64,000 nucleotides of DNA from Ryuthela nishihirai. Taxonomy: Eukaryota > Arthropoda > Arachnida > Araneae > Heptathelidae. The notes under the pieces were generated by a model. It saw only the letters and a list, made by a program, of their open reading frames with translations, was not told the origin of the DNA and made no database searches. The translations under genes and the position numbers were made by a program. Location of the stretch: contig JAWZYU010000019.1 in the NCBI GenBank assembly GCA_038380435.1, positions 23,523,801 to 23,587,800 on the forward strand, given 5' to 3'. This document shows positions 54,016 to 64,000 of this stretch, piece after piece (positions within the stretch are counted from its first letter, which is position 1; the number at the start of each line of letters is the position of its first letter).

Positions 54016-54419
54016 ACAGACCAGGGTCAAAGGTGATGCTTCAAGGAGTAATTAATTAATTTATTTATTTAGGTGAAGATTGAAAAATGCTCAAGGGGAA
54101 AGCTCGAACGTTCCTAACATGCTATCAAGGGGTTGTAGAATCCTATCTCGCTAATGTCTAAACTCAGTTTTTAACCAATTCTTCATTGCTTTAGATTCCA
54201 CAGAATATCTGCATTAAAGTTATTAAATTTGAATTAATATAATTGATTTTTAGATTGAAACAATAAGCATACTTATAAATTTAAAATTAATTTGCTTCAA
54301 AATTTAGAGTTAATGTAGTAAATTCATTTATCTGAAGACAATTAGCGTTAATGAAATTGGTTATAACAAAGTCTTACTATTTGCCTAATGTTGGTGTCTA
54401 TTAGGGAGGAGTCAGGATG
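54016..54419. other. no recognised feature
   Basis: AT-rich, including a short TTTATTTATTTA run near 54058. Confidence 0.4.
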
Positions 54420-54870
54420 ATTTTTTTAGCCCACGGGCTCCCGACCTGGATCCATTTCATCAACTGCTGTGCCGAGCCCAATTGGAGGAAAATGTTTGTC
54501 TGATGCATTAGAAAAATTTCTGACATATGTACAGAAATGCATGCCGTTAATAATTCATTTCATTTTACGAAAATTAAAATGTTAATGTTATGTTGGAAAG
54601 AAAAAATATTAGAAATTCTAGTAGAAACTCAAAATTCTGGATTAACATCATTATAAACGCAAAGAGCCATTCATTTTTTAAAGTTAGAGAATACGTAAAA
54701 TTTAATCAAAATTTTGAATTACTGAAAACTAATTAAAAGGTTAAAACTATAATCAAAATTAATTTATATTTTTAACCTATTTCTTTCTCGCAATTTCAAG
54801 AAATATTTGAAATTGAAATTATTTTGAACACGAGCCCAAAGTCGTCTGTTCTATTTTGAGGTCGAGCGAG
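54420..54870. repeat. dispersed repeat, copy 2 (no SINE)
   Basis: Homologue of 44420-45465 without the SINE: GAGGAAAATGTTTGTCTGATGC, TACAGAAATGCATGCCGTTAA, AGAGCCATTCATTTTTTAAAG, AAGAAATATTTGAAATTG. It preserves the pre-insertion state of the 44705 site. Confidence 0.75.
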
Positions 54871-54888
54871 GCCGAACTCGTCTGTAAT

Positions 54889-54992
54889 GAGAACGGAACG
54901 GTTATCCATGTAATGACTTTGTATTTTGTAATGAGTAGCCATATGACAACGGAACGGTTATCCATGTAATGACTTTGTATTTTGCTTGCATT
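54889..54992 (+). repeat. tandem duplication, ~60 bp
   Basis: ACGGAACGGTTATCCATGTA and ATGACTTTGTATTTTG occur twice in a row (from about 54894 and 54949), separated by a short variable piece. Confidence 0.9.
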
Positions 54993-55660
54993 ATTATATT
55001 ACGTTATGACATATCATGTTCATTTATCACTGTATGATTTCCTCGTTTTTCATACAGTGACATACGTAACATTCATTTGAGAAATATCAACGTCAGACCC
55101 AGCAATTTTGACTTTTTCATTCAAGTTGTTTTATTCGCAAAAGCTTTTTTTACATATTGTCACAGCTTTTTAGTTGTATTTGAATATTTGGCAACCGAGC
55201 GTGAATTCGAAATGAATAAACAAACTATGAATCAACTGATTTAATAACTAAAGCGATAAAATTGCATAAATCACAAACAAATTTCTAAACTAGTCACACT
55301 AAACACCAAAATGCTACATATAAGTATTAAATGATCCTAATGATCATAATTACTAAACTATTTGTTAAACCAAGTACATTTGGAAACTGATTAACAAATC
55401 AATGTAAAGCCTAAGTCTTACAATCACATTTCAATATTTAAATAGCACTTTTTAAATTAATATGCTGTTTTACTTCGAAATAAGATTTTTCTTACCACTT
55501 CAATATCGAGAACTTATCACCGCGCGAAACACAAACTAAATTGTCTCATTAGAAACACTTGTTAAAAACTCTCTTCTACTTTGTTTCGCACTCACTTTTA
55601 ACTTAATAAATTCCTTTAGCACTTCCTGCACACACAAATGAAAATTCTACATCTTTATAT
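54993..55660. other. AT-rich, no recognised feature
   Basis: Nothing with recognisable ends or coding motifs. Confidence 0.4.
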
Positions 55661-55890
55661 TAGGGGTTCTCAACGTGGGGTACGCGTACCCCTTGGGGTT
55701 ACGCGGTAAAATTTATTGGGGTACGCAGTGAGAGCTGAAAAGTCGCTAGATATATGTTATATATATATATGTTTTATTTTATTCCCATTGTCATACTATA
55801 ACTATAGTTTTATCTATCTATACAAGGGGTACGCCAGTTACATACACATTTCCAGGGGGTACGTGAAGCATAGAAGGTTGAGGACCACTG
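55661..55890. mobile_element. hAT MITE, 230 bp, same family as 38638 and 41417
   Basis: Left end TAGGGGTTCTCAACG, right end read inward CAGTGGTCCTCAACC. Inside, GGGGTACGCAGTGAGAGC, AAAAGTCGCTAG and the ACTATAGTTTTATCTAT block match the ends of the 41417 element. Flanks (CTTTATAT left, GTCTACCC right) do not match, so no target duplication is evident. Confidence 0.88.
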
Positions 55891-55898
55891 GTCTACCC

Positions 55899-56932
55899 GA
55901 TGGCTACGGAGATATATCTCAACCGGCATTTCAACTGATGATGCATGTTGCATTTCTCCTATCTATTTAACAGATATTAAACAAAACCGGAAACTTCGTC
56001 GGCGGATGTTGCGTTGACAGGCTGATGACTCCGGATGTCATTCGGATATGAAGAACGGAAGCTTTCGGCAGACGACGCTTCAGCATGGAAGAGCACAGTG
56101 GTAGATATAATTCAATCGATGAAATGAAAGGAATGCTTCAAGTCATGCTGGTTAAAAGGCCAACTACAATCACTGTAATCCATTCTTTCCTCCAGGATGA
56201 ATCCTTTACATTTGAAGATCTTTATTTAACCAAAGGCTATACGCATGTGTTAAACTTAAATCGCGATTTTTCTACGAAACTAATAGTTAAAAATAAGTAC
56301 TGGTGAAAAACGATTGATAGAAAAATTAAAAATAACGTAAGTTTAAAAAAATAATAATTTTCAATAAAAACAACGGTCAGTCAGCTGTTAATAGTTCCAA
56401 AAATATATCTATATGAAAAGCATTTCAGTTACTCTTCCATTTACTAATTCTTAAGAAGGTGCTACCCTTTAAATGCGTTTCATATTCGTTGGATGCAAAA
56501 CTAATAGTGAAACTAAAATTACGATTGATGGATTGACGGGAACTGGTTTATAATAAAGTGGAATGACATCACTACATACCGTTAATCTGTGCATATTTAG
56601 ATCATAAGTTACATCAAAATTATTTTTTGAAGTGTTCAGAATCATCAAATATATAATAATAGGCGTGTTCCGAATGGACTCTCGCACTCTGATAGAGAAA
56701 TGCGTTTCTTTTAGGCATTTATGACGTCAGTGAATATATTAGCTTCAAACTTTTGAGAAACTGTTATTGGTAGATTTCGGCGCCCTGTAATTCCACAGAT
56801 ACTTGACAGGTTGGTCCTAAATTCGGCACACTGGTGCCCCTTGTGTCGACCCGTGATGGGCGAAAAAATCGGATCTCTACCTGCCGTGGGATGGATTTGA
56901 TTCCTCTCCGAATGCCAGGGATCTGTGGGCGC
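55899..56932. other. no gene recognised
   Basis: A 73-codon frame at 56085-56306 (begins MEEHSGRYNSIDEMKG) has ordinary-looking composition but no domain I recognise. It could be a decayed element or exon. Confidence 0.3.
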
Positions 56933-56943
56933 TGCAGTTACTT

Positions 56944-57603
56944 CGGGTTGGGTTGGGTTGTTTTACCTCTGAGCGGGGGGGCGGGGGTGGCTCAGTCGGT
57001 AGCGCGCCAGGCTCGTATTCTGTAGTTCCCAGGTTCGAGTCCCAGCTGGGTCAGCGTTGAGATTTATCCCCGCAAAATTCCCCGCCCTACCCACGGTCAG
57101 TAGGGGACACCGATGGGATTGGAAAGACCGCCGTCCGTCGGATGGGACGTTAAGCCGTGGCCCCGTGTGCGGGAGAGCCATACCCTGTGCACGTTAAAGA
57201 ACACGCTGGATGGCCTTGACGGGAGGCTACCATCTGTCTCCCAGCAGCTGTTCCAGTGGGTCCCCTCCCCCAACCTTCTCTGAGCCTTCGGGGTCCATGT
57301 GACCTGGCCATTTAGCCCATGGTGTGCAAAAAAGTGCCGCTCAGAGGAAAAACAACAACAACCAACCTCTGAGCGGCACTTTTTTGCACACCATGGGCTA
57401 AACGGACAGGTCACAAGGACCCCGAAGGCTCAGAGAAGGTTGGGGGAGGGGACCCACTGGAACAGCTGTTGGGAGACAGATGGTAGCCTCCCGTCAAGGC
57501 CATCCAGCGTGTTCTTTAACGTGCACAGGTTATGTCTCTCCCGCACACGGAGCCACGGCTTAACGTCCCATCCGACGGACGGCGGCCTTTCCAAGCCCAT
57601 CGG
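56944..57603 (-). mobile_element. SINE-A, 5'-truncated outer copy of a SINE-in-SINE nest
   Basis: Tail GGGTTGGGTTGGGTTG at the left, body resuming at 57377 and ending at CCAAGCCCATCGG (head lost). Exact duplication TGCAGTTACTT at 56933-56943 and 57604-57614. A second SINE-A interrupts it after only 33 bp. Confidence 0.95.
56977..57364 (+). mobile_element. SINE-A, full length, inner copy
   Basis: Complete, both boxes intact, tail GGAAAAACAACAACAACC. Exact duplication ACCTCTGAGCGG (56965-56976, 57365-57376), taken from the outer SINE's own 3' region. The pair lies head to tail in inverted orientation and could fold into a long hairpin if transcribed. Confidence 0.95.
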
Positions 57604-57614
57604 TGCAGTTACTT

Positions 57615-57943
57615 TGGCAACTTGGGAAAGTTATCAATGGATATGTACGTTTTACGATAAACTTTACGCGGGAAACGTTATCGATGGAGAGGCAAGCAGG
57701 CGAAAAACTTTCGGCGGAAAAAGTTATCGATATAGAAAGGGATAAGTTACACGCCAAATTTTGGCGGTATACCAAATTTTAGCCATAAGCTAGTATTAAA
57801 ATCACACCCAAAAGAAATGAACAAAAGTCTGTTAAAGGTGAAGCAAAACAGACCTAAAAATTAATAAAAAATTACAATAGTAGATGAGTGCAAAAGGGTG
57901 CGTTTTTCTTCAGTTTCCCTTGATGCTGCATCACTGGAGGAAA
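57615..57943. other. no recognised feature
   Basis: AT-rich spacer between the SINE nest and the pogo-like element. Confidence 0.4.
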
Positions 57944-58054
57944 TACAGTCGCATTTGGTTATAACGAGCACCAGGGAACAGACAAAATGTCCACGTTATA
58001 ACTATTACTCACTATATGAGTGATGACTTAAATCTACCTCCTTTTTTTTCCCTT

Positions 58055-58429
58055 AGGGGCGGGAGTGGCTCAGTCGGTAGCGTGCCAGGCTCGTATCTGC
58101 AGTTCCCAAGTTCGACCCCAGCTGGGTCAGCGTTGAGATTTATCTCCGCAAAACTCCCCGCCCTGTCCACGGTCAGTAGGGGACACCGATGGGCTTGTAA
58201 AGCCGCCCGTCGGATGGGACGTAAAGCCGTGGTCCCGTGTGCGGGAGAGCCATACCCTGTGCACGTTGAAGAACACACTGGATGGCCTTGACGGCATCTG
58301 TTTCCTAGCAATTATTCCAGTGGGTCCCCTCCCCCAACCTTCTCTGAGCTTTCAGGGTCCTTGTGACCTGATCATTTAGCCCATGGTGCGCAAAAAAGTG
58401 CATCTCAGAGGTAAAACAACCCAACCCTA
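58055..58429 (+). mobile_element. SINE-A, near full length
   Basis: Head GGGGCGGGAGTGGCTCAGTC. Small losses at the anticodon-like region, the B box (AGTTCGACCCC) and the CCGCCGTCCG block. Tail AAAACAACCCAACCC. Confidence 0.92.
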
Positions 58430-58679
58430 TTTTTTTCAATTCTCAATATCTTGATTCAAAAAAAAAAAGAATTATTAGAGAGAAATAATAGTATAATTAC
58501 ATACCTACATTTTATTTGCATTAATATGCTTGTATAAATTACAATACACTTAATATTAAACACATATTATTTGTCCGTAATTTTAAGATCATGCACTTAA
58601 TACTAAACACAATTATTTCTCCGTAATTAAAAACAATACTAATTAATAATAATTATGATTTCAATTAATCTTTTTATTT

Positions 58680-59013
58680 ATGAATCTTAAAATTGATGTT
58701 TGTTTTAAAGATTTCACTTTGATATTTCTCAAATTTCCCCTTAAAGCCCTCAACGCATTAAAAGTCGCGATATTTGCCTCAGTTCCTTCAAAAAAATCGG
58801 CTAATGTGCAATGCTTCATCGACGATTGTAAACTCGCATTTTCTAATTTTTTTTTGTTTCGGTTATATTGTTTTTCAGTGCCGATATGTAAACATCTTTA
58901 TTCTTCCACAATGGCGATACTGTTGAAAAGGACAAAGAATACTTTTTTACACACTTCAACATTTTTCATACTACATTCTATCTCACGAATAATTTCGGCT
59001 TTTTCACGATTCG
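58680..59013 (-). pseudogene. pogo/Tigger transposase N-terminal remnant
   Basis: Reading leftwards from 59013: EKAEIIREIECSMKNVEVCK, the CENP-B-type helix-turn-helix at the N-terminus of pogo transposases. A linker with HIGTEKQYNRNKKKLENAS follows, and in another frame EFTIVDEALHISRFF, like the second DNA-binding helix region. Frameshifts and a stop near 58910 break it, and the DDE domain is not seen. The plus-strand frame at 58680-59066 is its shadow. Confidence 0.65.
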
Positions 59014-59017
59014 AGAG

Positions 59018-59413
59018 GGGGGTGGGGGAGGGGGGGGGCTCAGTCGGTAGCGCGCCAGGCCGGTAATCTGTAGTTCCCAGGTTCGAGTCCCAGCTAGGTC
59101 AGCGTTGAGATTTATCTCCGCAAAATTCCCCGCCCTGCCCACGGTCAGTAGGGGACAGCGATGGGCTTGGAAAGGCCGCCGTCCGTCGGATGGGACGTTA
59201 AGCCGTGGCCCCGTGTGCGGGAGAGCCGTACCCTGAACACGTTAAAGAACACGCTGGATGGCCTTGACGGGAGGCTACCATCTGTCTCCCAACAGTTGTT
59301 CCAGTGGGTCCCCTCCCCCAACCTTCTCTGAACCTTCGGGGTCCATGTGACCTGGCCATTTAGCCCATGGTGAGCAAAAAAAGTGCCGCTCAGAGGTAAA
59401 ACAACCCAACCCA
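59018..59413 (+). mobile_element. SINE-A, full length
   Basis: Head preceded by an expanded G run, both boxes intact, little divergence. Perfect 12-bp duplication ACGATTCGAGAG at 59006-59017 and 59414-59425, cut from the pogo transposase remnant. Confidence 0.95.
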
Positions 59414-59504
59414 ACGATTCGAGAGACACTTTCTTTTGTTAGAAGACTTGTTTCGGACGGAAGATTTCTAAATGATTTTACAGTCGTGACGGTGTTTGGG
59501 CAAA

Positions 59505-59712
59505 GTGGAGGAGCAGGGCGGGAGGCTAAACCCTAGAGAGGAAGGTAGAGTGGGGTCGGTCCCAAAGGACAAGGTTAGGGCGGGAGGCTAGACCCTAGAG
59601 AGGAAGGTAGAGTGGGGTCGGTCCCAAAGGACAAGGTTAGGGCGGGAGGCTAGACCCTAGAGAGGAAGGTAGAGTGGGGTCGGTCCCAAAGGACAAGGTT
59701 AGGGCATAAGCC
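59505..59712 (+). repeat. 62-bp minisatellite, three and a partial copies
   Basis: Unit: GGGCGGGAGGCTAGACCCTA, then GAGAGGAAGGTAGAGTGGGG, then TCGGTCCCAAAGGACAAGGTTA. Copies start near 59517, 59579 and 59641, almost identical except at the start of the first. Confidence 0.93.
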
Positions 59713-59988
59713 GGCCCGTAATCCAATGCGGGTGGCCATAAAATATGTCACTCACTTTATTTTTGTCCATTCCAAGAATTGGGTATTGTTTCCGACTACC
59801 AGAGGAATTAAGAATGTTTTCATGCTTCCATAGTTACCAAAATTTGTACAGTATATCCGTGTAGTACGCTTGTCATAAAAGTGACCAACTGTATGGGAAT
59901 ACGCGTAAATTAAAATCATTAAGGCTTTTTACTCATTGCAGTCGTGATCTCGTTATTTCCGTGCTCGTTACAGCCAAGTTCGACTGTA

Positions 59989-60680
59989 CAGTTGCTCAAA
60001 AAAGTATCCGAACACTATGGTTGATTACAGAATTCAGAAAAAATATCTGGCAACGATTTTTTTAGAAATTAGTGATCTGGCAACCTTCGTGTCACGTGAT
60101 TACAAAATTCAGGAAAAATATCTGGAGCGTGTGCAGTTACTGCACACGCTCCAGTTTGCTGTGAACGGTAACTGCACACGCTCAATATTTCCGTGAGTGA
60201 ACCCACACGATCTAGTATCAAAATAATATGACCACCTACAGTCGCTCAAAAAAGTATCCGAACACTATGGTTGATTACAGAATTCAGAAAAAATATCTGG
60301 CAAACAATTTTTTTAGAAATTAGTGTCGTCCCGTGCCGAGTGGTTTGCGAGCTTGGCTACTGATCTAAGGGACCTGGGTTCGAGCCCCGGGTAAGGCATG
60401 GATGTGTGTGTTGTTTTTCTGCTGAGGTCATGCCATCCTTTCAGACCTTCTACTATGGCATATAAGCTGACACGCTCCTGTCAGACCTCTGTGGCAAGCA
60501 GCTGCTTGAGGGGATATTTATTTATTTTTATTTTTAGTGATCTGGCAACCTTCGTGTGCAGTACACTTGTCAGTACACGAAGATTGGCAAATCACAAATT
60601 TCTAAAAAAAAACGTTGCCAGATATTTTTCCTGAATTCTGCAATCAACCAGAGTGTTGGGATATTTTTTTTGAGCGACTG
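59989..60680. mobile_element. composite MITE-T with nested SINE-B
   Basis: Half unit (end CAGTTGCTC, one base changed), hairpin spacer (about 60122-60235), then a whole MITE-T from 60239 whose middle is split by SINE-B at 60325. Right end GAGCGACTG at 60680 before TA. The left TA (59987-59988) is also the pogo element's target site. Confidence 0.9.
60325..60535 (+). mobile_element. SINE-B, full length, inside MITE-T
   Basis: Complete: GTCGTCCCGTGCCGAGTGG head (A box slightly altered), B box GGTTCGAGCCCC, body, GGGGATATTTATTTATTTTT tail. TTAGTG occurs on both sides as a short target duplication. Confidence 0.94.
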
Positions 60681-60689
60681 TACTAGCAA

Positions 60690-60905
60690 ATTCGAGGTTG
60701 ATGAGCGAAAACTGGCAACTTTGAGGATTGTATAACCGACAAACTCAAGGGTGGGTTTTACATACGGGAAAGTTCGAGGTAGGGGGCGTTGCAAATCAGT
60801 TAACTCAAGGGTGCGATTACATATCGTAGACTCAAGAGTGCTGTAGCATATTGACAGATTGAAAGATGGGGATATTATATTGACATATTCAAAGGTAATG
60901 CCTAA
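60690..60905. repeat. degenerate ~35-bp tandem repeat
   Basis: Phrases such as AACTCAAGGGTGGGTTTTACATA, AACTCAAGGGTGCGATTACATA and GACTCAAGAGTGCTGTAGCATA recur at roughly 35-70-bp intervals. Confidence 0.6.
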
Positions 60906-61470
60906 TTGAAATTCAGACGTGGAGTGAATGCGCGCCAAAATCGAGGTAAACGAGCCAAGATTATCATGCTCAAGTGGAGGAAAAGGAACGATGTCAGAAA
61001 GTATGGACGAAGCTGTGTTTTTTTGATTGCCGAACTTGTTACTAAAAAACTCACTCGAAAAACCGAAGCAATAAGAATAATATTTTCAAATGAGACAACT
61101 GACTCAACAGAATAATACTAACCAATGAAAGCAAGTAACTACAGCTGAACATGTATCTGTTGATTGCAGCAGAGTCCTCAAGCATCGTGACATCCTTTTT
61201 TTGCTGTTACGCGGCCACCCAAGTAAACGATGATGATTATTCTACATATGGCACATGATGCGTGATGATTTCAGCAACTTGGTTTTTCCATTTTGTCACC
61301 TCAAGGTCGCTGGGTGTATAAACACGACTCGCTCTCAAGGACTTCTTCGAAGCGACTTGTATCGAATTCCACTGCCCACTGCTGGATATGGTAATCCACT
61401 CTGATCCTCCCACACTGCAACCTCTCTTCACAGAGCAAAGGGGAGCCATTAAAATCATTTCAATGGGAGG
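60906..61470. other. no gene recognised
   Basis: Frames at 60906-61115 (basic, no domain) and on the minus strand at 61237-61458 were inspected; neither shows a recognisable motif. Confidence 0.35.
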
Positions 61471-61472
61471 TA

Positions 61473-61686
61473 CAGTCGCTCAAAAAAGTATCCGAACACT
61501 ATGGTTGATTACAGAATTCAGAAAAAATATCTGGCAACGATTTTTTTAATAATTAGAGATCTGGCAACCTTTGTGTCACGTGACACGAAGGTTGCCAGAT
61601 CACTAATTTTTAAAAAAATCGTTGCCAGATATTTTTTCTGAATTCTGTAATCAACCATAGTGTTCGGATACTTTTTTGAGCGACTG
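61473..61686. mobile_element. MITE-T, 214 bp
   Basis: Intact ends and TA flanks (61471-61472, 61687-61688), nearly perfect palindrome. Same length as the copies at 11609 and 52614. Confidence 0.95.
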
Positions 61687-61754
61687 TACTTGATCGATAG
61701 TCCTCATCGAGGTTTAAAGTAACATAATATTTAATGTAACGTAGAGGTAATGGA

Positions 61755-61910
61755 TGTGGGTTGTGTTATTTTACTTCTAAGCTGCTTTCTTCGTGTGTTG
61801 GTCTTATTAGCCAGGTTGCAAAGACCTCAAGAGCTCAGAGCTCGATAGGAGATGGGGATCCACTCCACAGTTGTTAGGAACGGTAGCCTACGTCAAGTAG
61901 AGTGATTCAA
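61755..61910 (-). mobile_element. SINE-A, old 3' fragment
   Basis: GGGTTGTGTTATTTTACTTC, then CCAGGTTGCAAAGACCTC, then GGATCCACTCCACAGTTG follow the reverse SINE-A order with many changes. Confidence 0.65.
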
Positions 61911-62500
61911 AGTTCGCTCAACCCATATTAGAAAAATTTCATTTATTCTAATTTACGTTTACAATAGACATTGAAAGTGTCTTCCCTCTTCTTGAATGCA
62001 ACAGCAAACACTTTTCATCATATTTGTCACAACTATCAAACTATGTAATAATACTACTTTCGATCTGGGAAAATTTTATTATGGACAACTAGTACAATAC
62101 ACGTCACCAACAAAGAACTGACAGCGTGAGAACTAAATTAAACAGTCAGTAATTCAGTGACCGCAAGGTTGCCAACGTTAGAATCGGTATTTAATTCCTT
62201 TCAGTTGGCGCGAAATAATAAACATTTACATTTCGGGTTGCGCGAAGTTTGAATCTCTCTGCATATCAGCCTGTTCTTACAACGAACACCAATCATATGG
62301 CTCTCTTGCACACGTGGCCATGGACATTACAGTTTACTAGATATTTATTTATTTATTTATTTATTACACATTACAATCACTGAGAACAGTCGATACTAAG
62401 CACCTCTCGCTCAATAAATTATAGAATGTAAGAATCCTAAATAACTACGCCTCACTCTATACATGAATTTCTGATTTGCCACGTAATTAAATATTATAAA
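61911..62500. other. no recognised feature
   Basis: AT-rich, with a TTTATTTATTTATTTATT run near 62345-62365. Confidence 0.4.
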
Positions 62501-62502
62501 TA

Positions 62503-62836
62503 CAGTGGACCCCCGATATAACGCGCATGTCGGGCGGGAAACAACACCCGCGTTATAAGGTGAACCACGTTATACCGAGCGGCGCGGTGGCGACACAATA
62601 AATTTCACACTGTAAGCTTTTCTTTTACTCATCATGCATACAATAATTAAACACTATTCAAAATACATGCAGGAACTCAATACATACACAATTACTCAAT
62701 ACGCAGTAACAATAAAATGCGATACTCACTAACGCCGCACGGACCTGTATAAACATGTTTGAACTTATCGCGAACATCGCCCGCGCTATAACCGAGTGCG
62801 CGGTATAGCGAGCAGCGCTATAACGAAGGTCCACTG
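62503..62836. mobile_element. pogo/Tigger-type MITE, 334 bp
   Basis: Ends CAGTGGACCCCCGATATAAC and, on the other strand, CAGTGGACCTTCGTTATAGC; TA flanks at 62501-62502 and 62837-62838. Inner copies of the CGCGTTATA motif continue the inverted repeat. It is a different family from the element at 57946. Confidence 0.92.
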
Positions 62837-62845
62837 TATATATAA

Positions 62846-63012
62846 ATTACCTCTCAAGCAGCTGCTTGTCAGTATAATAAGCCATAGAGAAGATCTGTTA
62901 AGGTAGGCGAAACATCAGTAGGGAGACAACACAAATATTCATGCCTTATCCGGGCTCGAACCCAGTCCTTTGATCAATAAACAAGCACGCTAACCACTCG
63001 GTCACGGATAGC
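62846..63012 (-). mobile_element. SINE-B with internal deletion
   Basis: Reverse copy: CTCTCAAGCAGCTGCTTG joins directly to TCAGTATAATAAGCC, losing about 30 bp (CCACAGAGGTCTGACAGGAG in other copies). The head to CTAACCACTCGGTCACGG is present. Confidence 0.9.
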
Positions 63013-63041
63013 AAAATAGTTAAAAATTTCATACTTACAGT

Positions 63042-63264
63042 CAGAGCGGGCCGGCCCTTCCTTTCAGAATGCTAATAATGGTAAAACAGAGGAAAAATTA
63101 TGAAACTTATTTATAAATATTTCATGCTTTTTTAAAGAAATCTTTCAAAGATCTTTATACGGAGTGAGAAATGTTACTCTGAATTAGAAATTCAGTCCCT
63201 TTGCATTTTTTTAGCTGGACTGCGTTTTTTGGGACCCCTAGATTTTTTTCCAGATCCGGGCCTG
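63042..63264. mobile_element. hAT-type MITE, 223 bp
   Basis: Ends CAGAGCGGGCCGGCCC and, on the other strand, CAGGCCCGGATCTGG. Exact 8-bp duplication CTTACAGT at 63034-63041 and 63265-63272. A related end occurs at 4114. Confidence 0.92.
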
Positions 63265-63272
63265 CTTACAGT

Positions 63273-64000
63273 TATTTATTATGCATTGTTAGAAAAAATC
63301 ATGGTTTGGGGAGTGTTCACGTAAGATATTACTTACTTTTGGGGGAAGAGGCTAAATAATATTAGCAAATATGTTTAGAAACTTATGGTGGAGAGTTTCA
63401 ATATTCTCTATGGTTTTCGTAAGGCTTATAATTACTTAAAATAACTAACTTTTACCAACTTCTTTAATTTCAGATGAAGCACTTTTCTCATTCTCATATC
63501 TAATATATAATGAAGAAAGTTTGTGTGTGTGTCTGTCCGCTTATGACTCAGCCTCCCAGATGAGCTAGAGGCTTCAAACTTTGCATGAACGTTCACTTCC
63601 CCCAGGGGAAGAAGATAGCCTATGTGGGAACTGCCTGGGATCAACCAAAATTGGGGTGGGCGGGTTTGAATTTCTCAAAATTCCCTGACTTAACATTGAG
63701 GGTTGAAATTCATTCAAAATAACTGTTGAGACTAATAAATTTGGAAAAAAAGGAATACATCAAACTAAATTAATATCTGATTTCGCGTGATTTAAACATT
63801 AACAGTTCAGTTATTCAAAATAACTGTTGCCACTGTTTAATTTGAAATAATGAATGCGGCAAACTATTATATATTCAGTTTGTTGGGTCAAAAGCGCGAG
63901 CGTCCGTGGATAATGAAGTCGTTCTAATTAAGCACGAGCAGAACACGAGATTTAAAAACTAAATTCGTATCGGAAGTTAAAATCATTAACTTAATTTGAA
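63273..64000. other. no gene; dispersed-repeat-like segment
   Basis: From about 63498 (CTAATATATAATGAAGAAAG, then TTTGTGTGTGTGTCTGTCCG) to about 63680 the sequence has the look of a widespread arthropod interspersed-repeat end, but I cannot name the family. The remainder is AT-rich. Confidence 0.35.

Larger units (their letters stand above)
57946..59986 (-). mobile_element. pogo/Tigger-like element relic
   Basis: Ends match as inverted repeats: CAGTCGCATTTGGTTATAAC then GAGCAC at 57946, against the complement of 59961-59986 (CAGTCGAACTTGGCTGTAAC then GAGCAC). TA flanks at 57944-57945 and 59987-59988. It contains two SINE-A copies, a 62-bp minisatellite and a decayed transposase on the minus strand. 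Confidence 0.8.

Overview
This window looks like intergenic or intronic DNA from a repeat-rich, AT-rich animal genome. The elements present are all eukaryotic: tRNA-derived SINEs, Tc1/mariner, pogo and hAT transposons, Jockey/CR1-like LINEs and a Gypsy-type LTR retroelement. The family mix fits an arthropod, possibly a chelicerate, but that placement is inference. I see no bacterial gene organisation and no convincing complete host gene. Nearly every open frame is a transposon remnant or a reading-frame shadow of a SINE.

Layout. 0.26-1.27 kb: an element with long inverted repeats built from a short palindrome. 1.9-4 kb: a dead mariner broken by a SINE and a composite hairpin MITE. 6.4-8.3 kb: a decayed LINE ending in poly(A). 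11.2-12.2 kb: a dead Tc1 split by a MITE. 12.5-31 kb: dense SINE territory, about twenty SINE-A and eight SINE-B pieces, with two degenerate satellites and an internally deleted mariner. 31-41 kb: MITEs, a GC-rich block with a consensus splice donor near 36.8 kb (the best host-exon candidate), a G-rich minisatellite, an hAT MITE, a LINE tail and a solo LTR. 41.4-44.2 kb: an hAT (ZBED5-like) relic. 47.1-51.4 kb: an LTR retroelement. 51.9-53.8 kb: a second LINE copy with a MITE inside. 55.6-63.3 kb: an hAT MITE, a SINE-in-SINE nest, a pogo/Tigger relic carrying two SINEs, another composite MITE and two further MITEs.

The standout is the LTR element at 47,098-51,405. Its two 643-bp LTRs differ at one visible position, the target duplication is ATAT, and a primer-binding site and polypurine tract are present. 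Protease, reverse transcriptase and RNase H are absent. One uninterrupted 1028-codon frame joins a Gag-like coiled coil, about 360 residues of host-type thymidine phosphorylase, a degenerate C2H2 zinc-finger segment and the last part of a Gypsy integrase. It reads as a recently inserted, non-autonomous retroelement that captured host gene sequence. Several conserved phosphorylase active-site positions are changed.

Names used below. SINE-A is about 390 bp, with a tRNA-like head (A box TGGCTCAGTCGGTAG, B box GGTTCGAGTCC) and a 3' end GTAAAACAACCCAACCC. SINE-B is about 205 bp, with a Leu/Ser-tRNA-like head (TGGCCGAGTGGTT, GGTTCGAGCCC) and a 3' end CAGCTGCTTGAGGGGGTATTTATT. MITE-T is a 214-bp, nearly fully palindromic Tc1/mariner-type MITE with ends CAGTCGCTCAAAAAAGTAT and TA target sites. 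Where insertions are nested, target duplications usually allow the order of events to be read.
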